A DNA stretch of 64,000 nt. It comes from Gordius sp. MW1 (lineage: Eukaryota > Nematomorpha > Gordioida > Gordea > Gordiidae). The notes under the pieces are model-generated. The model worked only from the letters and a program-made list of their open reading frames with translations, ran no database searches and was not told the origin of the DNA. Positions 34,101 through 47,400 of the stretch are shown here, in pieces (positions within the stretch are counted from its first letter, which is position 1; the number at the start of each line of letters is the position of its first letter). The DNA lies in contig OZ038528.1 in NCBI GenBank assembly GCA_964036665.1, forward strand, positions 15,546,245 to 15,610,244, in the 5' to 3' direction. Both the position numbers and the translations under genes were made by a program.

Positions 34101-37100
34101 TATTTCTAATAGATTTTTAGGTTTAGGCTACTTATCCCCAATCGATTAACCTATTGTAATCCGAGCCGAAAGATGTTAAAAGTAGGAATAAAAACTTGAA
34201 ATTTTACACTTAGGTTGTGCATTAATATATTAATTGTAGCCAAATTTATGGCGTAGAGAAATTTTTAATCGATATTACACCGACTAAACTTAATATGCAT
34301 CCACTTAAAACATATAACTACGCGCTTATGATAGTGACAGAACGAATGATAGTTTTAAAATTATCGAATATATTCAACTTTGAATTAGTGGGCAAGGGTA
34401 GATGCTCGCACTCCTAGCTAAGCTTATTGGAAAAATGTAAATTAAAGTGCATGCTTCACATCTTTACGATCAGAATCATGGGCGTAGCCGCCCCCCCCTC
34501 CCTGAATGCCGAAAAAAAAAATTTCAACGCAAAAACCCTCAAAAATTAAAATTTTTTTTTATGTTTTGGCCCTCCTTAATTGAACTAACGTCTTGCCCCC
34601 CCCCCCCCCCCCCCAATTCGAAACCCATCTACGCCCATGATCAGAATCATTAAAAACATCATAAGGAAGCATTTCAAATCACCACGAGAAAAAGTACATG
34701 TTTAAAAATAAAATACATTTTCCCGAATGGCACTACCTATCTCTAACAATTCCCAACATTTTTTGTTTGAATAACAAAATACGCTTTATAACCTGGGCCT
34801 CCTGATAAGGTCATTATTTGAAAAACAAGCCATATAAAACTCACTAAATTAGCATTAATGTTCTGAGTTATTTTTTAAGCTATCGCAAAATTCAAATCTT
34901 TACACCTATAACCTTTCTTCTTTGAACGTTTATTAGATTATAAATTATCAACTTAGTGAAAAATTTGAACTCAGTCGGGTTTTAGTTATCCCCTGTAGGT
35001 TCTGTGTTAAACTCCGCTCCAGAACGGCTCTGGATTTATAATGTGCCCAACCTATATAGCATCTCGCGCTCATCAAATACAAGTGTTAACGGCTTGAAAT
35101 AAACGTTTTTATGTAATCGTGTATTTTTAAGGGGACGCCTACTCACACGTAGAAGGCAGTATTATTGACGGAGTCTTCGCTGGTAAAATTACCGTGTCAA
35201 TGGATTTTGGGAATGGAACCTTAAATGCGAATGCAACATATAACGGCGTACAGTCACGACCGAATGACAACTATCACACGCTTTACGTGGAGAGAATACA
35301 CCAGGCTGCACCTTTCCATTCCATCATATACTCCGAAAATCACCTTAGGGATCAAGTTAAGCCAGTTACTACTGAAGAGCCTACCCACCCCGACAAAGGG
35401 TAAAAAATGCTTATAAAATGATTTCAAAGCAGTTTTTGCTGTAACTGTTGCGATTAATCGCTTAAAGCTCTATTATGATTATATCTTGGTCTCTTCGGTT
35501 TCGTATTTTTAATGTTTTTTATCTTTTATAAAATTCGATCAATAACTGCAATATTTGAGCATTTTGAACATTTGTAATTTATTATAAATAGATGTAAGTA
35601 AAAGTATTTTCCAATGAGGGTAATTATTCCTTTTACTACTTTACTTATATCTTTTAAATACCTAGCTCCAACTAAAATTGCCATTTTTGCTTGGTTGATT
35701 AGGTATTCGCATATAAAATAGTGAGACTATCGCTCATTAAGAGTTGCACTCACCATTACAATTAGTATTGTAATTGACGCGATAGGAGATATTATTTGGA
35801 ATAACTAACGACATATAAATGATAAAAAGTATTCTTGGGAGAAACACTGTAAAAATAAATACCCTGCGCGGAATGTAGATAATGTGTTTGTTGGTATTGT
35901 ATACGGTCACACATCCATAACTTTATTTAAAAAAAGCTATTACTAATGGGAATTGGCATGGGACATTTGGTATTGATTTTTGCTTAGATAAACGCCCTAA
36001 TTTTTAGTCCTTGAACAATATAAATAAGTTAATTTTTAAGCTACTTTAATGGGATTAATATAATTAACTAAATGAATTTTCACTTCCCTCGGTTACTTTG
36101 TGCGAATAAAGCTTTGGGGAGAGGCGAATCGCGATGTAAATTAACAAAATGTTTGTAAGGGAACATTTCCTGTGAAAACGCAAAAATAATAAATTTGGCA
36201 TGAAAGAATATCTAATTTTAAATTAATCAACAAAAGGTCTTACTTTTTTCAAAATTTATCCATTATTATAACATCAAGAAACTTTGAGGGTAAGGGAATT
36301 TTTACTTTTTCCTCAGAAAAGAAATGTTGGAATACTTAGTTTTATGCGGAACAGCATTTTTCGCGTCGTTTTCGTATAGTTTAGTAACTTAGAACTAAAC
36401 ACATAATTACTGTGTAAGTAGTCAAGAATTTTCAATCCGTTTATCATTTTTTTTATTTTTCGAGCCTTCATCTCTCCTTTTTTATTTTTATTTTTTTCCC
36501 CTGACGATGGGCTTTTATAGCCCGAAATATCGCGTTCCATTTCCCTCTACCTACGCTATCAATCCAAATACACCGACTTTAAACAATGACATTTACATAA
36601 TTACTGCTTCAGCTCTGTTTTATAAAGGTTGTTGATAGGATTTTTTGAATAAGTGTGTTTATTAATACTACGGCATAATAGATTATTTTAAATTTTTGCT
36701 GGAAGCATAGGTAGAAAAATGAACAAAAATGTTAGATTACGCTTGCAAAAATTATACTATAACTGTAAAAGAAATGACTTTAAATATTTAAAAGTGGGTT
36801 AATCTATTATGTATCATTTAATTTATTAGAAAGTATTTTAAAAAATTAAAGAAAAGGGTAGTTGTTATTTCAAAATAAACGAAATCAGTTGGAGCAAAAG
36901 AACGTAGACGCTTAAGCAAATCCCTACTCTACCTGCATATGAGTTAATGTAAAGATCTCTTTTGGATTAGGGAGAGATTATTTAATGAATAACCTTCAAC
37001 TCTCTTCGTTTTAGTTGTTTATAAACACTGCTTTTTTATGTTATTTAAGCGTGGCTGATTAATTAAAACACCTTTCAAGGCTACCCATCTCGTTTGCATC

Positions 37101-38427
37101 TAGCAAGATGTTATTGAGTAATCATATTTTCGGTGGTACAATATTAGAACGCAGATAGATAACTTAATTAGGTGTTGTCAGGCACTGGAAACAACATATT
37201 CTTTGGCAAATATAACTTGAGATGTTCCAAGGGAAATTTTATTAATATGGAAGTGGACTCATTGGATTTTAAGGCATATTTTGCCAAATATTAATTAAAA
37301 ACTCTTTCCAAACTATAATGCTATATAGGGGTAGGCAGTCTATCTAGTTTACTAAAGGAACTTAGATTTGGGTTTGAAATTATTGCTTAAATTATTATAT
37401 AATCGTGCAAGCTACGTAGAATTCATTTGCAGTTTTGTGGGCTAAACATCGAAGCTTCATGAGGTTTTAGATGATCAACTTGGTAGCTTTCTTGTTGGAA
37501 TTGGTAGACTTGATGGCGTTGTTAGGTCCTCGAATTGCAATAAACCTTGAATTATAGAGTGCATTTCACACCACTTTTGTGTGGTAAATTACTTATTGAA
37601 AAGCTTCAAGTGACGAGTCGGACGACTTATATTACGTAATAATGGATGGAACTTTTCTTTATCGTACTTCATTTATAAAGAGGGGGTAATGATGCGTGAA
37701 AACTTTATTCTTACCAAAAAACCATATCACCCAGTCCCGTGGCCATGTGTTAAATTACATTTTGTCAATTGACCTCCCTCCACACCCCATCCTAGAGCTT
37801 TTCCACTTGAACGTTTACTAATGCACATGGTCGTAGCCAGGGGGAGGGGGGGGGGTATGAAGGGGCGGCTGCTTCCCTCTAAATCCAAAAATTTGTTGAA
37901 ATTTATTATAATTATGGCTAACATATTAAAAAATGATTATTTTGCCCCTCCCTAAATCATTATTGCCCCCTCTGAGCCCAATCTTGGCTACGCCCATGCT
38001 AATGCCTTTTTTATTTTAAAGTTTCATTTTGACTCAAAAGTTCATTTCAAGCTTATAAACTTTTTGAAAAGTTATAGATTTAGGAAATTATTAATTTTTA
38101 TACAATAATTTTGACTGACCACCGATATCTTATTATTATAAATTTCTGTTATCAAGGCCAATTTTGCGAGTTTAATATTTTTTTTTAATGTTTAAAATAA
38201 AACCTAGAGATTAAGTAAAATTTTTATACTTTTTATAAAAAATACGTTATTTGATAATTGAATAAATTTTACTTAAATCAAACTATTTTAGTGATATTCA
38301 CGTACACGATAGTTGGTGTGGGTTAAGCGATGAAAAAAACTTGAATTGGATGATGTCCCACTACGAGAACACACCTACGCGCCCTGCTAAGGCAAACCGC
38401 GGAGCCGAATCTCATTCCTATAAAAAA
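31102..38427 (+). CDS. kuz: ADAM10-like exons 1-4: prodomain
   Basis: Exons 31102-31456, 32005-32144, 35132-35399 and 38292-38427. Similarity to ADAM10 begins at the stretch [17 protein letters not shown], the counterpart of the vertebrate F-x-AHGR-x-FNLR segment. It continues through [12 protein letters not shown] (vertebrate GSVIDGRFEG) and [10 protein letters not shown] (PFHSVIYHE). Exon 4 holds [10 protein letters not shown], whose Cys is the likely cysteine switch that keeps the zyme latent. The first about 100 visible residues are Lys/Arg/Pro-rich and diverged. The donor of exon 4 (GTTACA) is weak. Introns 2 and 3 are about 3 kb each and hold two hAT MITEs (34477, 37826) and a hammerhead-like motif (36501). 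Confidence 0.85.
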
Positions 38428-41400
38428 GTTACAATTATGTTAAATTTTGGACCATATAAATTGCCAAACTGCTTTAAATGTTAAAGATTTTGTTATGTTT
38501 TTTTTGTAAAATAAAACACTGATAACTCCTTATAAACCCCCATTTTTTTATAAATCTGAATTTCGATGATCAAGTCGTATTTATGAAATCGGGCTCGGGC
38601 TACATTATCCCTTGGATTGAGGTATTGCTAGTAGACTGCCAAAATGTTTTTACATGGTGTATTTTATTACTCAAAGGGTTAGTGTTTTGTAAAAATGTAT
38701 TTTCCAATAGGAATCGGAAATTTTTTTAAAGGTTTTATTGTTAAATAAGCCATTTTTATACTTGAACAAAATGTTATTAAGGTAAGCAGCCGTCCCGAAG
38801 AGTTTTTTTAAAAGGAATTTATAAATATGTTTGGTTTTCATTTAGAAAGTTAAATTGGATGATATACCGAACGTAGTTACATCATCCGCAAAAAGGCGTA
38901 AACGATCTATACTTCCCGTAAAGAATACTTGCTCAATATTTATACAAACGGATCCCTTTCTATGGAATCACATCTCTAAAAAACTTAACACAAAGGACAA
39001 GTAAATCTATCTTTTAAATAAAAATCTAAAAAACTGAATATGCATTTGGCTTAATTATTGCACCATTGAAGACGAACTTCTTCATTGATATTTATTCGAA
39101 AGTCAAACAACTACAGTGAATGTTAAGAACTGGACACAAAAAACTGTATTTCATGGCGCGCTGCCTACTCGAATTTATTATTATATATATATACTACCAA
39201 ATTCTGTTGTTTCCCTTTTAAATGTTTATGATTTAAACATCTCAAAACATCAAAAAGAGCCCGTTTACATAGGTGTTTTTAAGAAGGCCACTCACCTTTA
39301 ATTTCCTATTGTGACGCCGAATTGAATTTAAAATGTTGAGCTGTTTATCATGATTTATAAGTATTTTTATTGCAATTAATTAAAATAAAAAACTGAGGTA
39401 CCTTCACACTATCACATTTTTGTAAGAGACGGACACAAAAGACGTATGTTATATATTTTTCTATGGAATACAAATAAATTTTCAAATAATAATTTATTTA
39501 AGTATCATTTTTTATACAATTTATGCCTTGAAATAATGTACATGTTACGTGTTGCTAGGAGTAGAATAAGAGAAGAAATAATAGCTATGATATCGTCTCA
39601 CATCAACGCCGTAAACCACATCTACGGATCTACGCAGTTTGGCGATATTGTGGGCATACAATTTGTCGTTCAAAGAATAAAGGTAATTTTTGCATGCCTT
39701 TTCATAAACATAGAATGGCGCTTGATATTTATTAAATATCTAATTATATTATACGGGACATACCGAGCAAGTTGTTTTAAAATTAATGCGTGGTCTTTTA
39801 AATTAAACTTTAATTTGTTCCGATCTAATGTCTTTTCAATAAATTCTACTTTACTGAATTGCTGTATCGAACATCTTTAAAAATTTATAGGGGATTTTTT
39901 TTAGTTTTGATCTATGTTTTACCACAAAATTACCAATTTGATACCAAATCATGGACTACAACGGTTTGAAATGAAACAATAAAGCTAACAGTAACAGTAC
40001 TTATTAGCATGAAAGATGAACCGTTTATTCACTGTATCTTTTAAAAATATATCATTTAATACCTGCTGTATATATTTGCTATAACTGTATATTTTAATAT
40101 TGTGAACCAAAACCGAGTTGGTAAAGTTTTCTGTTTTAATTTCTAATTTAAGTATCCTTTGTTCATCCTCGACCTCTGCCTATATTTTTTATTACAATTA
40201 ATTCCATTAATGAAGGTTATCTAGTTACTATTAATTAACCTTATATTAAATACAAAGAATTATTTAGTAAATTAAACAATCTTCAATAAGTTTTATTAGT
40301 ACCTCTGTATATATAAATACTTATTTAGTTTTGATGTTGTTTCAATACAATCATAGATATTGGAAGACACGTACTGCGACAACATAGTATCACAGAAACA
40401 GGGTAGTTACTGCAACGCAAACCTCGACGTTAGCAACGTTCTCAATTTGTGGTCGTTGGAAAATCACGACGACTTTTGCTTGGCCTACCTATGGACTTAT
40501 CGCGATTTCATCGGGGGAACACTAGGTCTAGCTTGGGTCGCCGCATCTGAACGTAATTTAAAAGCGGGATATTTGTCTTATATCTCATCAAAAGTTATGA
40601 AATGTATAAAATATTTAGATAAGTGATAAGGTATTAAGAATTGCCACTTATGCGGTACTTTATTACCTTTGCCTCGCGATAGTGTCCAACCATTGATGAG
40701 GGTCATTAGATTATACTTAAAATTGGAATCACCATATGCATTTCCTGCTTAAACCCAAACAGTAGATTCTATGTGATTTTTCATTATACTACCTACACGT
40801 TTATGTTTTCAAAAAATAAGTTTAAATTAATTTTATTGCTAGTTCTTTAATATACTCCTCTCGTAGACAGATAGATTGCAAAACTTCTTTTGTGGAATAA
40901 TTATTCATTTCATTTAAAATGCCAGCAAAATTAAATTGGGATTTTTAACTTATAGATAGCGCATCTGAGAACATTTAAGTATCATTAATAGTTTAATAAA
41001 ACGAACGATCTATAGATATAAAATTAACAGACAGCATATCTGCCTAGGCGAATAAGTAAAATTATCTTGGTAAAGTAGCCTAGCTTGTCTATCTGCATTT
41101 CGTTGCTATAATAACATAGCGATTTCTTTTGTGGTAGGAGAAGCTGGGGGTCTTTGTGAATCTTATAAGCCGTACAGCGAATTTGTACAAAATAAGCGAC
41201 TGACAACTTACAAATCCCTCAACACCGGTATCATAACGTTGGTCAATTACGGCTCCCCCGTTTCACCTAGAGTAACCCATCTCACGTTTGCCCACGAAAT
41301 TGGCCACAACCTAGGATCACCGGTTAGTTTGATTGAAAGGGCTATTTAAGCCTTTGTTGTGGAGGGAATTTTTCACGTTTTTACTATATTAATTGCCAAT

Positions 41401-44400
41401 ATGATGATTGGTGATTTTGAGTATTTAAACGGGTTTGCTATTGTCTACTTTAATGATTCTGTTCAAAATCAAATAGACACCTAACGATAAACCCTTTATT
41501 TAATTATTATTAAAATTTTTGCCAGGCTTGTGTTGATAATTTTTTAATAAGTTGTTTAATTTGTAAATAATTATGTTTTTATAAATGTTTTTAAGCTCGA
41601 AGTATGTCCTATCTATATATACAGATTTGTATAATGATTATTGTGTTTTTGATTTTTCCTTAATCATATTATAGTGACCCAAGACCTCTAATGCTAAATC
41701 TTAAAATATGAGTAATTTTTAGGTGATGCAATGGGGTATTCATTGTACCCTAACTTTAAAATTTGTATTTCGTTCGCTTTCGCCCGTTAATTCTATATTT
41801 TTGGGATATTTGATAATTATTATAATATTTCGTCCTTATAATGGACATCTTCAGATTAATAAAAAAAACAAAATAAATTTAAATCATTTTAAAGCTTAAA
41901 CTGCGATTCATATGGAATTAATTTCTCATTTACAGCATGATTACCCCTTAAAATGTCGACCTGGACAAGCGTTTAGCGATCCCGGCGGAAATTACATCAT
42001 GTTTTCATCGGCTACATCTGGCGATCGCCTCAACAACGACAAATTTAGTCAGTGCAGCAAACGCAACGTTTCACAAATCCTCGAAGCTATAATCTTTGAA
42101 AAACACGGCAAAGTGAATTGTCTCATTAGTAAGCCCCGGCTTCGCGCCTACGTTTTTGCTATACTTAAAATTATAAAGACCTGAGTTTACCCGTGGTCTG
42201 CATTAAGCTAGAGCTTAAAATGAACTCATGCATTCCAGGTCGTCCACCAAATAAGCAAATATAATTGTCAAAAAAAAATTTAGCTAAAAATTAAAATTTT
42301 ATAACACTCGAAGAGTGAGAAATATTTTTTCATGATACGTTGCAAAACTAGAATTAAAAATATATCTATAGCGAATTTTTTGCGCTTTTTTATCTCTTTA
42401 AAATTTTATATTAACCTATTTTTATTATTAATTATTGAGCTCTTTAAAGTCACCTGTTCTTGACCTTCCTCTGAATTTTGGGCCTTTAAAATGAGACTAA
42501 TATGGATACTTTCGTTAAATATAATAATCCTCAATATTGCGCGCTCGGTGGATTAGAATTATATAAATCCCATATGCTATATCTTTACGCATCACCCACG
42601 TGACTTTCATGAAATTCGGATATTGTTAACCCTTCAAAGCAAAACCCTTAAATGGCTTGAATGCGTTTAGCTTATTATTATGCAAAAACATTTCCATAGC
42701 GTTTTTGAGAGAACTTGAATTGATTTATAACGATGAATAATTATTTTAAATATGTTATGAATTTATTGTAGAAAGTGATGGCGCCTTTTGTGGGAACGGG
42801 TTAAAGGAGGCGGGAGAAGAATGCGATTGTGGCTACCCCGAAGAATGTCAAGCCAACGGAGAGATCATGTGCTGTTACCCTAGGACCGAAGATCTCACTA
42901 AATCTTGCAAGAAGAGACCTAACGTCATGTGCAGGTACGTTAAGTTACTTATCAGAGGCATTTGGCTTTCAAATTATTATCTAAACTCTTTCGGGTTTGT
43001 GTGTCATAAGAATCGGATTAAGACTTACTTGTGACAATAATGAGCTTGAAATTTCTATTTTTTAAGGTAATTTCTAGAGCTATTAGGATTAGCGTTTTAA
43101 TTACATTAAGAATAATAAAACATTTATAGACTTGATATTGATAGAAATCATAGATTTATTCTAGCTTTGATGAAATAAATATATTATAATCTATATCTTA
43201 GTAACATATATGTTAACAATTATAATGTGGCTAAGTTCTAGTCTAGCTAAGAATCTTTTAATACATTGTTGCAAAAATTAACAGCCTAAAACGTTTTGGT
43301 TCCTGAATTTATCAGGATGCCTTATTTAAACTTTTGAATCATTTATAAATTGCGATGGATAGTCCTACCTATACCCAGGCAAATTTGTTCTCGATTCATA
43401 TTAAACTTAATCAAAATTATTATATAATTTCAATTTAAAACGAGAAGATTGGCATTAGTAATTTTGTAAACGTTATTCACATTTTTAATTTAAATCTATC
43501 AGTGATTTTAATAATAATCTATAATATATAAATAAAATTATCATTCATGCCATATTGAATTAGGGGTTATATTGCCTAATTAACACTCCGTTGGTCGGGT
43601 GGGGTCATAATGACCCCAAGCCGTTTAAAAACGCTGTACAAAAAAAATTAGTGAATATTACAATTTCATTTTTTCAGTAGCTTAACAAAATTTACCCTAG
43701 AATATCTCTGCAAAATTTGGCTAGTTTTTATTCAATAGTTTTTAAGATACAGCGTGTTTTAGATGCCCGGGGTCTTCCACGACCCCACCTTCCATAATAT
43801 GAACAAAAAAAATTTTTAAACATTTTTTTTTGAAATATATTATTAAAACCCATTATCGTAAACCCATTTGTGAAAATTTTTTTTGTATACATTTCTTTTT
43901 ATTGAAAATATTCAAATTTTAAACTCTAATTTTCACATGTTAATTTTTCCTCGTGGTAATTCAAAGTGCTTATTTCTGTGATTTTTATTGCATTTTTTGA
44001 TTTTTTAATAAGTCTAATATTAAAAAGTGCAGTTTTTTTATAGTTCTTCGTCTGAAGATGGTATATGAACATAAAAGTTATAACATTTTATCAAGTTTTT
44101 GATGATTCTATGATTACATATACTGAATAGTCATGAATCTGTGAATGAGTTAACAGGAGATTAAGATAAGAAGAGTTAATTGATATCCCTAACAAAGTTA
44201 GTTACTTTTATAGGAAATAACTTAGCTTTTATTATATGATATATTTCAAATGAATACTAAGTGCCACAAAAATTGTCCTAAGAAAAATGTTAGAACAAAA
44301 TAGAATTGTGTATTTCATTTACCTGGAGTAAAGCCATATGGATGGGCAACCAAAACTTCTCTTGATTGTTTTAAATTACTTATTACAAATGAAATAATTA

Positions 44401-47400
44401 AGAGTAGAGTGAAATTTAGCAAATTTATGACTATATAAATATATGTAAAAAATGTATATGTAACTATTTTTATAGCCTCATAAAATTCTTATACAACATT
44501 TTTCATTTAAGTTTTTTTCATTAATTTTGATCTTTTATTATGAATCTATATGAAAATTTTTATAAAATAACATTTAAATCTATAAAAGTATGAGTGGAGA
44601 CCAATAGTAACTTTTTTGCCTTAAAATATTAAAAGACAAAAATTGCCTAAGTTTGAACATCTCTATTTTTTTTGTTTTTGTGTTATTTTTTACCAAATTT
44701 TCTACATTTATAGTTTTAACCTTCTTTTATAAGATCTTATTAATTAAACCATAAAATATAATATAGTTTTTTGGGTATGAGGCAAAATAGTCATTAGGGG
44801 AAAAATTTTGGGGGTTGTTCTAAATATAGATATAAAATTTCAACCATTTGATCAAATAGCCAAATTAATATATTAATGAACGTATAAGAGTTGAAATATT
44901 ATTCTTGTTTGACAAGTTTATATAATAAAACATGGAAGTTATAGCTATTTAAAGTCTGGGGTAATTATGACCCCAAATACCATCCGTGTTAGCATTTTAG
45001 ACCCGACCGACGGAGTGTTAAGCCCGAGCCCTAAGCTCCATTTTTACAAAAACATATTGTCCTAGCCTAAACCGAAATGATTATATGAGCCTAGTTACAG
45101 ACAACTCTTGCATGGCTCTTTTCGTAGCGTGTTCACTAATAGATATGGCTCATTATATTTAGACGCCCACACCATATTTATTAACAAATCTTAAGAGGTT
45201 ATATATATCTTAGTTTTTACCAAATTTCACTCGATCGAACTTACTAATGTAAACTATGAAGACTATCATTTTACGCGTCCATTTTGGTTGTGATTAGCCC
45301 GAGCGAAGGTCAATGCTGCACTAAACAATGCAAACACGTAACGACGGATACGGTATGCGCGCAAGAAACGGAATGCAGCTATCGCTCTTATTGCTCCGGT
45401 CAATCGGCTCAATGCCCGCCACCCAGGTTTAAAGCCAATCGCACCACGGCCTGTAACGACAATACCCAAGTTTGTTGGAACGGGGTAAAATGACACACAC
45501 TTTTTTGCATTTGTTTCGTTTATTTGCCGTTAGAACATTATAAAAAGGGAGTGTTAAAATTGAAGAAATATAAGAGCGGGTATAAAACAAAATAATGAAT
45601 TATAATTCAAAAGCGTCGCATGTGTCATCTATTAAAAGTGGCCAGCTGTCGGGCAGGGATTTAAAATTGTACTTTGCTATAAAAATACCAATTTTTTGTT
45701 TAAGCAAAAAATTTGTAGAATATTTAGAGGGCGGGCAGCGACGGCTGATTTCTTTGCAAAGCTTAATGGCAGGCGGTTGGACCAAAAATCCCAGAGCACG
45801 AGGCAACGATAGGGTTAAAGATATTAGAGGGTAGGAGGGCCTGGTTTTTTTACCGTTTTATTAGTTTTTCCTATTAATTTTGCGAATGTTCTTCTTTGAT
45901 ATATTACCCAAATTATTCTAACGACTATTGGTAAGAAGGTTGTGATTTAATGAAGGAACTTTTGTTGGGCCCAAGTGAATTTATATATATATCATGCCGA
46001 ATTATGGTTTTAATTCTTCGAAGTGCGAGAAAGGATCTTGTTTGTTTGTTTTAAGTTACTGATGTGATGGATTCTTAATATTAATAGACTAGAGCAATTT
46101 TTGTTTATCCTATAAATTATTAAACCGCAAAACATCAAATAAATCTCTGATTCAAGCCTTATAGGGATTTTCAAAGATTTAAACTAAGTCAACTTACTTT
46201 TTTACTTAGTTGTCTCCAAAAAATTAAAAAGTGTTTGCCCTTTGCCAACAGTAGATGAATTACAATCGTCATTGCTAATATTAGCAGATTAGGAAATCCT
46301 TGGATCAATTTTAAATTAATATATTTTGCGTTTTAGCAATGTGCCGGCTCAATATGTCAAAAGGTGAATCTCGAACCGTGTTTTATAACTGCCCCAAAAG
46401 ACGATAAGCATTACGATAGGGGGAAATTGTGCGAATTAGCTTGTCAGATGCCCAGTAAGTTGTACAACCGTTAGTTGTTAATCATTTTTATAATTATACG
46501 GTAACTGCGACTCGAAAATATAACAAAAATGTGTAATTTTTAGGCAAAGTTTATAAAAAGAACTCACCAGTTTTTAAATTTACATTAAAAATGTATTGCT
46601 TTAGGGAAAACCACTTTGTGCTTTACAGCGTGGTGGCATTTTTAGTTTTCAGAAAAAAGTGTTGATGATAAAATTTTTTTTTATAAACACTTTCTTGTAC
46701 GGTCTAACATAATTTATCATAGATCAACCTGAAACGTGTAAGAGTAGCTACGAATACCCGGCCCTGAGAAATATCAATAGGGGCAGGGGAATAAACTTGA
46801 AACCAGGCTCGCCTTGCAACAATTTCCAAGGTTACTGTGATGTATTGCTCAAGTGTCGCGAAGTCGACACTGAAGGACCCCTAACCCGTCTCAAAAATTT
46901 GATCTTTAACACGAGGACATTTTCATTGCTCAAATACTGGATCAAGGTACAACACACAAGATAGCCATATATACATTTTATGTCCTACTATCGAATTACT
47001 TTAAGCTCTATTGCCCTACTTAACGCTTAAAAAATTAGTAAAATCTTTGTTAACTTAAATAATATTATAAATTATAGAAATGTGACTCAAAATTTGAATT
47101 CCGACCCTACTAAGTCCGAATTAACTTATAAAATAATGACCATATTACGGAATTAAGATTTTTGATTTTTATTAGGTACATTGGTGGGCCATCTCCCTCA
47201 TAGCTTTCAGCTTGATGATCCTAATGGGAATCTTCATAAAATGCTGCGCCGTGCATACTCCGAGTAGCAATCCTAAAAAGCCTCCCGCTAGAAGTTTTAG
47301 CGATACCATGTCTCGAACTGCTAACACAATACGCAGGGTAAGATTATAAGCTCACGGGTAAAGCAAGTTTTTTGGGCTTAGAGAAATAATTATCTTGCTA

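Noticed and set aside
39446-39880. 144-codon ORF as a separate gene
   Set aside because: Only its middle (39559-39682) is coding, as exon 6 of the protease; the rest is intron read-through.
43600-44100. CTGAAGATGG near 44050 as a third hammerhead-like motif
   Set aside because: No stem II or GAAA follows at the needed distance; it lies inside the piggyBac remnant.
45600-45834. ORFs on both strands in intron 11
   Set aside because: They overlap each other on opposite strands, lie within an intron and show no domain.
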